Assembly (NCBI GenBank): GCA_003008705.1
Contig: PDUO01000116.1
Span: forward strand, 4,224-68,223
Length of the DNA stretch: 64,000 nt
DNA from: Pezicula radicicola
Taxonomy: Eukaryota; Ascomycota; Leotiomycetes; Helotiales; Dermateaceae
Direction of reading: 5' to 3'
Positions 45,909-54,931 of this stretch are shown here, piece after piece. Position numbers and translations under genes: made by a program. Under the pieces are notes generated by a model. It saw only the letters and a list, made by a program, of their open reading frames with translations, did not search any database and had not been told where the DNA came from. How positions within the stretch are numbered: position 1 is the first letter of the stretch; each line of letters starts with the position of its first letter.

Positions 45909-46230
45909 TGTCAGTTTACTCACACGTGACTCGAGACATGTAAGACCGATCAGCCACATGCTGACGACGCTCTTCCTCTTCTGCTCGGGTTTTGCCTTGA
46001 TGTCTTTATCGATCAACTTCAGCGCTTCGAGAATCTCGGTCGTGGCCAATTTTTTACACTTTGAGTACAACCAGCTTAGCCTACTTCGCGAAGCCGTAGT
46101 TCTTGCCGAGTGCTTTGTAGGCGGCGTAGGCGCTGTGCGAGTCACTAAATGCGTCGTCTCAAGGAAGAGCATCCTCTGCCTCAACATTTCTAACGTTGTC
46201 ACAATTGCAAGATACAACAAAAACCTAGCT
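45900..46230 (-). pseudogene. Unrecognised decayed coding fragment
   Basis: Two minus-strand frames look protein-like. One reads DDAFSDSHSAYAAYKALGKN (about 46165-46105). After a shift the other reads KKLATTEILEALKLIDKDIK and KPEQKRKSVVSMWL (about 46050-45950). A stop and a frame change separate them. I do not recognise a family. Confidence 0.25.
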
Positions 46231-46264
46231 TAATCTAGTGGCTTTTGAAATCTTACTTAATATT

Positions 46265-48030
46265 CTAATGAAACACAAGAATTGTCCTTTTTCGATAATC
46301 CATATCCGGTAAGCAATCCCAGTCCCGGCCGACTTTAGCCATCATATCATCAATATAACATGCTCCAGCCACCCGAAAATGTCTAATTCCCTCCAATCTT
46401 TCTTTCCACCTATATTCCTCCTTCAATTCCGTATCGAAATTCTCGTATCGTCCACTCTCTTCTTCCCTGACAACGAAAGGAACAACAGAAGACTGAACAA
46501 AGCAAACTTTGTCACCAGGATGAGTTGACGCAGGAACCAAGGCTAACTTCCCACTCGCAAGGATTGCAAGTCTTCGACCTGGCACAATACTTTTTGGTAT
46601 GTCCTCTTCCGAGGAGAGGTCACATCTTAGGAGATGAGCAATGACTGATTCGGATGGGTAACCATGATTCGAGGGGAATGCCGTACGGAATCCTGGCACA
46701 TGACTCAGCTCTTCGCCTTCCGAAACCATAGAATCCACGGAGGGTAGGAATTTAGACCCAAGCTTTTCCCTCCAGATACTATAAAGCATACGAAACATAT
46801 CTTCGTCTCGTATGAGTTCCTCTTCTTTTTTCTGGCCGAATCCTGGTTCGGAGACGAAGTTGCTGGGATGACGAGCTTTTATCAAAGAAAAAATGACCTG
46901 CAGATCCTCATTTGGCGTCTTTTTCAGCACGATGCTCAGGTATTCGATAGTATCAATAACACACCCCACGCAACTAAGCAATCTATCCCTGATGGGCAAA
47001 GGTTGCGACTCTTGAAAGTCCAGCCACCAAGCATAATCACTAAATTCATATATGGTGTTTTTCTTAACGATGCGCAAATCTTCTCCCATATGAATCAAAT
47101 CAAGAACGCGGTCACTTGCACGCTTTGAACCAAAAGGCAAGATCGGCCACAGTGTTTGCGGCGTTGACGTCCAGTCTGGGACCCAAGAAGGAAGGTCTTT
47201 GCGTCGCTGATCGAGTTCGACATCTTCGATATAAGAAATGATATGATACGCTTTGCTACGGTTGATATGTTCCCGAGCGAATACTTCGTAGATTTGTGAT
47301 GTGGTATATTGGTAGTCGACATTGAGCTCGTGTTTGGGTACTAATCCAAAATGAGCAAAGAGCATGTCACGAGGATCGGTAACACCGAGGCCTCTGCGTG
47401 ACTGCATCAAATCCAGGAGGGGATGGAGATTCCAATCATTGATCCGGCGAGTATGGATTAGGCGAGTGTGCGACGGAACATGGTTTATGTCAAGTGCTGC
47501 GTGGTATGTAACTCGTGCTGATTGCATCTCTGAGATTATCTGAGTCCGAATTTTATCGTATGGTTCAAGAGCAGTCCAATCACCGTGATCTGATACAGAT
47601 AATAGATCTGCTGTTGGTGCCGTATTGGGTATTCCTTTTACAGACTCCAGAAATTTGTAGAAAGCGTCCCATTCGACTCGAAAAGAACCATATTGGATCC
47701 TTGGATCCCGCGAGAATACCAGTTCTTGGAAGACCCACACCCGATAGAACCATGGACAAGCTAGTATGGACTGGAGCCCTCGCACAAGTCTACTGCGCTG
47801 GATAGAAGAGCTTGAGTCGCTAGTAACAAATTGCTGGTTGGAACATTCTATTGCTTTGAAGACTGCTTCCGACTCGATGTCCAATGGATCTCCGAGGAAG
47901 ATGACCGTATGGTGAGCAGTTTTATAAATTATAGCCATTAGTTAAACTTGCTGAAACCTCTCCTTGTCGTCGAGTTGGTTGATACAGACTGCGTCGACCC
48001 AGACGAGCGAAGTCGACAGGTCAAAACCCG
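46265..48030 (-). pseudogene. HET-domain protein, N-terminally truncated, in-frame stop
   Basis: The frame from ATG 47938 to the stop at 46265 encodes 557 residues of a HET protein: IYKTAHHTVIFLGDPLD, CPWFYRVWVFQELVFSRDPR, TDPRDMLFAHFGLVPKHE and a long C-terminal region (DLPSWVPDWTS, PGDKVCFVQSSVVPFVVREE). Upstream the same frame reads SLVWVDAVCINQLDDKERFQ QV, then TAA (47942-47944) replaces the expected Gln before LMAIIYKTAHH. The first 60-100 residues of the HET domain (ALSYVWG region) are missing. HET domains trigger incompatibility cell death. This copy is probably inactive, although an ATG restarts just after the stop. Confidence 0.75.
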
Positions 48031-48346
48031 GCAGACCCCTAGGCCCAAGACCTATTCTCTACTAGTCTTCTCTAAAGCGTAATATACACTAATTATTGCT
48101 GAATAAACTCTTGCCGACAAGTTCCTCCTATGATAACCTCTCTTCATATTCTTATTATTTTCAGGGCTTACTCAGACAGGGTACTACACAAATAAAAAGG
48201 TAAAATACTAAAGTCTAGCACTCTAAGTATAAGGATTGAATTTAATATACAAACTAATCTATGACTCCTCATGGCATAAGACTACTATATACTTTACATC
48301 AGCGGTCTTACCGCATAGCCAAGTTTCAAGCCAAATAATCTTAACT
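48031..48346. other. Intergenic, nothing recognised
   Basis: Between the HET pseudogene and the kinase stop codon. No supported feature. Confidence 0.45.
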
Positions 48347-50212
48347 TTAATCTAAGTGCGATATTCTTAAAACCATAATACTAAGTAGAGCTATAATACT
48401 CATTATTAAAGAGCTAAACGCAAAAAGAGTTTCAAATTCAATCTTCCAAAAAGTCAAGCTTATAAAGAAGATCACGGGAATAACACTCCAGGTAATCAAA
48501 GCCAAAAATATCAACCTCCGTGTCGGGCTTTCCACAATCTGTATGCCCCATCCAACAAAGTCGGATTGCATTTCCGTCCTTTCACCCGGGTGTCCGAGAT
48601 CGCTAGTTACATGCATCCGTTTAGGAATACGTTCGAGCCAAAACTTGTCTGGGAAGCTATCTCTCGATTTGTGGATATAATGTTGTGTGTTGAGAAGGTG
48701 GATAAAGAAGGACCGAGGAATAGGCACCTCGGTCCGTCTCAAGTGATATTCGTATTCTTTCGAAGTGACAAGAGAAGCGGGGGGGACCGATATTGGCCCC
48801 GCTAGAACCCCAAAAACTCCTTTGTTTAAAGCGAACTTGATAAATCGAACATCTCTGACAAGCGGTCTCCCTGGAAGCCAAGCAAAATCTAGAAAATTAA
48901 GCTGACGAGACGACTCTATAAATTGTCGGTTGATAACTCCGAATAGTTCCGTATCTGTTGAAAAGTCGGATACATCAATCTGCGTAACTCTTGTGGTCTG
49001 TCCGCTTGTAACACAAACCATGATAAGCTTTTGGAGTATAAGGTGACGATATATATCTCCGTAGGAGTCTAGTCTCTTCAATAGATATTCTAGGGTTGCT
49101 CGTTTGCTAGGAATCGCCACGAGCATATCCTCAATCATTTCTTCCATTGTGAGACAAAATCCAGCTTTATCAGGTCTCATGGGATTCAATTCCTTGCGCA
49201 ATTTTTGTAAAAGACCTGGTATGCGTTCTGCAACTTGGGAAAATCCAACACAAACGAGCTCCTCCAGCTGGAAAATGCCTTGGTCATCCTCTGAACTGGC
49301 AGTCCAAGGTTTGGAGCATAAAATCGCATGTACCCGTGTAAAGCAGCAGCCCAAAGAAAAAATATCTGATTGTGGCGTGCTGGATTCTTTCGCAACCTGC
49401 TCTGGTGCTAAATACTGGTCTGTGCCTGAAAAGGTAGTTCTAGCCCCAACGACGTACTCCTTACTGATCCCGAAATCCGCAATGACTGGGCGAACTTTCG
49501 GATTCAGATAATCGTCATTGGACTCATCTACCAGAAGAATGTTATCTGGTTTCAGATCTTTGTGCTTGATGAGGTTCTCATGTATGTGCTTGACCGCAAG
49601 GATACATTGCTGGATAATAGTAGGCCAAGGGTCAAGACTTTGAGGGTCATACCAAGGGCACAGCGAGCTTCTGCCGTTTTTTGAATTGGCCACATTCTCG
49701 ATGAATCTCTGGAGAGATGCTTGTGCCCACGGCTGTGTCACAAGGAATGTTGTATCGATCCACTGCTCCTGCTCAATCGTATATGCCTCTCGTAGCTTCA
49801 AAATATTCGGATGATCACAGAGACGGAGACTTTTTATCTCATTTCTCAACCTCAGCCGCGCCTGAACACCCCCCAGCCGTATCTCTTTGATTGCAAATGC
49901 CTCGACATGTGTCCGACGGAGTAACCCAGTCGTAGTCGTCAAAGTTGCTCTGTAGACGGCACCTTGTGCTCCGCTGAAGCTTGGAAGTTCATCATCTTTG
50001 ACATATGGCACATGAGCCTTCGTCGCATAGGATCTGATTTTGTTGCGATCATTTTGATGAGGTGGATCGTAGTATGGTCTAATGTCAATTGACGTCGTCT
50101 TCCCCACTAGCAATTTGTTAGCCTCGCAGTCGAATTTCAGCACGAAGGGATAGGCCAACTCACCCGCATCTATATTTCGATGTCGCAACCTATGCCTAGG
50201 ACCCATTTCCAT
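48347..50212 (-). CDS. Protein kinase with C-terminal two-helix membrane module
   Basis: A single-exon, 621-aa protein from ATG 50212. The N-terminal kinase domain has a glycine loop (SFSGAQGAVYR, about 80-88), Lys109 (FAIKEI), HKDLKPDN with Asp219 (the usual Arg of HRD is Lys), IADFGIS with Asp246, GTDQYLAPE (269-271) and SDIFSLGCCF. All catalytic residues are present. The C-terminal part (INRQFIESSRQLNFLDFAWL, VRFIKFALNKGVFGVLAGPI, ERIPKRMHV, DFVGWGIQIVES) resembles a module usually found as a separate small fungal membrane protein. It ends with two predicted helices (about 565-587 and 593-615). The kinase would thus be anchored with its catalytic domain probably cytosolic. It is the only intact gene between two HET pseudogenes. 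Confidence 0.85.
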   Translation of the reverse strand: MEMGPRHRLRHRNIDAGELAYPFVLKFDCEANKLLVGKTTSIDIRPYYDPPHQNDRNKIRSYATKAHVPYVKDDELPSFSGAQGAVYRATLTTTTGLLRRTHVEAFAIKEIRLGGVQARLRLRNEIKSLRLCDHPNILKLREAYTIEQEQWIDTTFLVTQPWAQASLQRFIENVANSKNGRSSLCPWYDPQSLDPWPTIIQQCILAVKHIHENLIKHKDLKPDNILLVDESNDDYLNPKVRPVIADFGISKEYVVGARTTFSGTDQYLAPEQVAKESSTPQSDIFSLGCCFTRVHAILCSKPWTASSEDDQGIFQLEELVCVGFSQVAERIPGLLQKLRKELNPMRPDKAGFCLTMEEMIEDMLVAIPSKRATLEYLLKRLDSYGDIYRHLILQKLIMVCVTSGQTTRVTQIDVSDFSTDTELFGVINRQFIESSRQLNFLDFAWLPGRPLVRDVRFIKFALNKGVFGVLAGPISVPPASLVTSKEYEYHLRRTEVPIPRSFFIHLLNTQHYIHKSRDSFPDKFWLERIPKRMHVTSDLGHPGERTEMQSDFVGWGIQIVESPTRRLIFLALITWSVIPVIFFISLTFWKIEFETLFAFSSLIMSIIALLSIMVLRISHLD

Positions 50213-50382
50213 CACTTGCGATTGTTGAAATGCGTTGGATTTGCTTGTGGGCTAAAATGGCAAGAGGAAAGCAGCCGCACTATTACACTTGGCTGTTTTA
50301 AGCTTCGCATCCTTGTCTGAAATTGCCATCCCCAAATACGTACGGAGCAAATGAAACCACTTAGAAAAGAGAGGTCCCAACC

Positions 50383-50715
50383 TCATGTTTCTGTGGTATT
50401 TCGTTCAGTATCGATCGAAATATAAACACATCGCATCAGCCCATCTCTTAAATATCGAAGCGCGCTGTCCAACGACCTCGTGATTTCGAAGGACGGCCCA
50501 TTTAACATTATGGTAGTAGTATTATTTGGATCTCCCCATACGTAGGATAGGGCAGTGTAGTGGTCAATAATCTCCGACTTGCACTGGGACAATGTCGTAT
50601 GGACCAAACTACAGCGCAAAACAGACGTCGTGTCTGACGAGGAGTGTAATTGTATAAGCCTGATACCATCGTTGTCCGTAAGAGGCTGATACGTGTAAGA
50701 ATCTTTGGGCGCCAT
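50383..50715 (-). pseudogene. HET-domain protein, N-terminal fragment
   Basis: ATG 50715 starts a typical HET leader. IRLIQLHSSSDTTSVLRCSL, CKSEIIDHYTALSYVWGDPN and MLNGPSFEITRSLDSALRYL match the first half of the HET domain (ALSYVWG signature). The frame ends in VYISIDTERNTTET, where VWIDAICINQ(N)NTTE is expected. The Cys-Ile-Asn-Gln stretch is altered or deleted. The remaining HET domain is absent; the kinase gene begins 170 bp downstream. Confidence 0.75.
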
Positions 50716-51970
50716 GTCAGGAGTCAGTCAAGGCTGCTTGTTGATTTCAACTTGAGTGTTGATGGATATTTGACAGCTGCTGTTGCCTAGGGAACTTGAT
50801 TTGCGGACACGTGCGAGATTTGAAATAACTCGGCTTTAGGTAGGCAGTAACACCACGTGACATAATCGAATCAACCACTCATGTGACTGGTAAAGGTACT
50901 GCACGTGGCATCTCCTACATCTGCACTATCTTCAAGCCCTTAAGGTTCTCTTCTTCTTTTCCTAGCCTAGATTTCTTGAAACGCGAGATCTGCTGACTTC
51001 GTTATACTGTGACTCCAGCATCTCCATTGTGACAGTGTCTCTTACATATAAGCTATCGTTAGAGATAGAAGGGCTGCTATAACGGCGGCGCTTCAATTCG
51101 GCTGGTATATAACTAAGTCGAACCCCTGGCTATACGAACGGGGTCTTTTCGGGCCCCTCGTTAAAAGTTGACCATTTCTGATAATATATATTAATAGGGT
51201 AAGTAGGCCTGAGCCGTGCCTAAGCCGTACCTGAGCCGGCCTGAGCAAAGGTAGCGCTGGCCACGTGAGAGAAAACGTAGACATTCCCGTGGTATAATAT
51301 AGAATATAACTCCACATTGCCCACATGTTGCTCCCAAATAACCTTCCAATTCAACAGGTTATAAGCCCGGACAGCTCTTCAAGTCGCTGAATCGCAATAA
51401 GGTAACCAATCAATCAAGTGTTCTGTCCGTCTTGCAGAACGACAACTAGCTATTCGACCTTCGCACATCAACCATTCAAGTCTGTGTAGAGCCACACATC
51501 TATTCACCAAGCTCTAGAGTGAGCAAATCATCTCGCGCAGAGTCGCAGCTATTTACAATTTCGGCTTCAAGTACTTCGGGAACACGCTACCTCGAATCTA
51601 TATCGTCAAGTTAACTTATTCAAGTCAAATCACATCAGTTCAGTCAATCAAAGTACTGCTTTGCGTAGCGTGTCAAACCCAATTCAAATTCCCTAAAGTG
51701 CTACTTTGTAGCGTGTCATATTCACTAATTTCAGTTAAGTCAAATAACCTCGATTTTATCAAGCTTTCAGGTCAATCTTTCCTCTAGCAATATCATCATC
51801 CTCGTCCGAATTACAAGAACCTTAAGTCAATCCTAAGTGCGATCCTTCTCTTCCTCCGTCCGAACGTTTAGACTCAAACATCGAGTTGTACACAAGGCAC
51901 TTATATATATTTGCTTTGAAAATTGACCCATATCCAGAGGATACAACGTATCTCAACAGCTCCCGGGGCT
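50716..51970. other. Long intergenic stretch
   Basis: No supported gene. It contains short direct repeats, for example two copies of a GTAGCGTGTCA word around 51665-51720 and CTGAGCC words at 51210-51245. The minus frame 51326-51093 has no recognisable domain. Confidence 0.4.
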
Positions 51971-53355
51971 ATGGTCTGGAGTCCTACCATCGTAGCAACA
52001 TCCTTTGTCCAAGACATCATTTCCAAGGCCTGGTCATCCACCATCAACAAGCTCTTCCAACTTGTCCTCGGCTTCCTTTGTCTTTGCATTCTTCTCTGGA
52101 ACAGGTTTCGCTGGGCCGCCAGAGTCATTCTCTGAGACGGCTTCTCGTGGGTCGTCAGACTTATTTTCTCCCTAGCTGTTCCATACCTCGTGTTGTATTT
52201 TACCGTCTTGGCTTGGTAAACAACATTCTCTGAGGACTTGTTACCAGCGACACTACCATCCAAGGATACAGCTTCCGACCAATCGGTCTCGCAGTCACGC
52301 CTTTCTACTATGTACTCCCGGGGACGTCTCTTCCTGGAGACATGAGCGTCTGTTTGTACGAGCACATCCCTTGAGTACGCGTCCCGGAACTCGAAGACTA
52401 AGCTATCTTTATCGCCCTCAACAAAATTATTCGAAGCTTTCTGGGAACGAGCTGCGGAACATGGTCAGTGTTTTGAATGAGGTGCTTGGCAACTTCGGGA
52501 CCTGTCTTACACCTACAACAAGCTCTGGGTAGGATGGAAGTTCAATCCACAGACACCTCCAAGTGCTGTCAGATGTGTGCCGAAATTGGATCACACTTTA
52601 GCGCCCTCAGCACCTCGAGCGAGTACCTCCTCGCCTTCAATATCAATATAGCTCTACGTTTTGAATCGCTGTCCCTCCTCATCTCTAGTTTAAGGTTAAA
52701 CTAGCCCGGAACATAAACATTAACATTTAGTACCTTCACTAACGGTACCTTAAATATATCACAAATTTAATTCGGTATATCGAAGGTCTTATTAAAGATA
52801 TTAAAAACAACATCGACAAGAATCAGGTTGCACAGAAATCGATTAAGGTTGTGATTGAGGGTTAATACAAAGTCTCCCAAGATCTTAACAATACTTAGAC
52901 ACTAGAAATTCAAGCAGTGTACTAAGCCTAGGATTCCTAAAGTTCTTTATCCGATAGTTCACCGCCCCGCCCAAAACTCCCCTAGTGCCCGAAGAGCTTG
53001 CCCTCTTAGAAACTGACCTTGCTAACAATTAGCGCGTTCACATCGAGTGTTCGGAGATGAGGGATGTTCTGGTCGATAAGCTTCATGAGTGGCGTTCCCT
53101 GTATGCCCTCCTCACAAGCCGCAAGATCCGCGCAAACCACGGTTCCATCTGGGAACATCTTCAATATCTCGAACGTGTTGAGACTTATTATGTTGCTCGG
53201 GTGGCCATCGTCAATCGACGTCTGCAACAGACTAAGGGCAGTGGTGGTTCAAAACCATCTCAACCGGGACGACAGATCGAGCCGAGTCGACAACCGAGGA
53301 CGACGACGAAGTGGGTGGATGGTGGTTGGTTATGTGGTGCTGTGATTGGGTGGTA
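51971..53355 (+). pseudogene. Decayed membrane-anchored coiled-coil protein (unrecognised)
   Basis: ATG 51971 opens a frame with a hydrophobic helix (LFQLVLGFLCLCILLWNRFR), then TGA, then, still in frame, WVVRLIFSLAVPYLVLYFTV and TAA. Further along, helical segments appear: YLKYITNLIRYIEGLIKDIK NNIDKNQVAQKSIKVVIEG (52735-52863), then VPEELALLETDLANN-stop-RVHIECSE and LVDKLHEWRSLYALLTSRKI, ending near 53355. The stops leave the frame unchanged in several places, while other stretches shift. This looks like a mutated gene rather than chance, but the family is not recognised. Confidence 0.35.
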
Positions 53356-54203
53356 GTTTAGCTGTCAGATGTGGATGGATTCTTGGTACGATGTAGAGGA
53401 AATTTTTTTTCTGTTGATCAGGACTCTTTATTTTTTCCCCAATGTTTTCCCTCTTACCTTCGGCCAATGATGCTAATGATAGGGTTACCTTTAATACTCT
53501 AAGTTCTAAGTAATATTACTTACTATCGTAGGCAAAAGTTATTTAAGAAAATGTTTGCCTTAGGCAGTTACTAAAGCAGGTCTAGTTACATTATCGTAAT
53601 CTGTAGGTCGTTATCGCTTGCTAGGAATTGCAATCACATGCTTATAATTTTTTTAATTAGAGACACTATCCTCTAAGTCTCGTAAAGTCAAAGGAAACGT
53701 AGAACTTTGTGTCGCCTAATAATCACGTGATATTAGCATAAACATTATCTCCTCATTTTCATGAGTTGCGAAGGCCTCATTTCGGTCAGATTCGTGGCTC
53801 CTATACGTAAAATTCATCCATGGAAATTAGGTCATTTTGTATAGCATTTGGGCCTAATCCAGTGCCTTCTAATTTTGTATATAGAGCCTGGCTCCTGCCC
53901 TCGTAATTCAGAGCGCAAGTACTCACAATTCACTTATATATGCATATACCACAACATTTCCACAATATCGAAGTTCTATACTTTGCGACCAATTGGCTTG
54001 CAGGTAGCCAAAGGGATTTGTGTCAATGAACTTTGAGGAAGTACAACGGGATTAAATAGCTGAGGATTGAAGAAAGAAGTCCTTGAATGTACAGATGTAG
54101 ATGCCACTAGCTAAGCTTTAAGTGAAACTTACATTTCCTTAGACTTCTAATATTATTTATATATACCCCTTAGCCCCCAACTTATTAAGAAATTAAAAAG
54201 AAA
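53356..54203. other. Intergenic, nothing recognised
   Basis: Ordinary to AT-rich sequence between the decayed coiled-coil gene and the ankyrin relic. No supported gene, RNA or repeat. Confidence 0.45.
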
Positions 54204-54814
54204 TCATTTTTGATTCCCAAAGAATGACAAAGTATTGTGGCTTGAATTCGATCCTTTATACCTTTCTTCTACCAGACGAGTACTTTTGGGTGCTATTTCA
54301 TGGTCCTTTTTGAGAGCGTTCAAAACGAATGTTGCCCCCTTCTCCACAAAAAGCCTAAGCATTTCTACTCGCCCTTTCTTTGCGGCATAAATAAACACGT
54401 CCTTCGCCTTGGAGCCCTCAGGAGGACGCATCCATGCTTTTAGCCGGATTAAGCGCTCTGCTGCTGTGAAACTTTCTACCCCAATACAGTCGTAAAGGGG
54501 AGATTCATTGTTCCTATCAAGAACGTCAACGAATTCCGGATACTGTAGCTTCGCATGTTCTATCATTTCCTTAATCATTTCTAAATAGTCTTCGGATTCT
54601 ACTCTGGGTTTGATATTCCGGACTGCTTGCCTACTAGGTCGCCCCGTAGAAGGGGCACTTGAGGAAGGGGTATGCGCGCGATAACAGTATTTTTTGCTAG
54701 AATGGCCGTCATGATAGGTGTAAGACCACCCTTAGTGGTTAAAGAAATCATCGCCCTTTGATAATAACTCATCCAGACTCTGCTTCGAGGGACAAGGCTG
54801 AACGCGCTAGGCAT
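54204..54814 (-). pseudogene. Ankyrin-repeat protein fragment
   Basis: Pieces in different frames read GGLTPIMTAILAKNT (about 54750-54705) and VLDRNNESPLYDCIGVESFT then DVFIYAAKKGRVEMLRLFVE KGATF (54520-54330). These match ankyrin-repeat helices (TPLxxAxxxGxxEIVRLLLExGA). A stop after SGISNPE and a frame change separate them. In this setting it may be the recognition part of a former STAND/HET-type protein. Confidence 0.55.
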
Positions 54815-54931
54815 CCATTAACCAAACTCAACATCGTCTAGATCGACCGCTGGGTCACCATCGTTCTACCTCGTCATCTAGTTTAGTAGCTTGCTTATTC
54901 GGAAATTTGTTCATACACGTACAGAACAGAC

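Noticed and set aside
51901..52365. 154-codon minus-strand frame
   Set aside because: It overlaps a plus-strand frame with clear hydrophobic helices; I take it as the shadow of that decayed gene.
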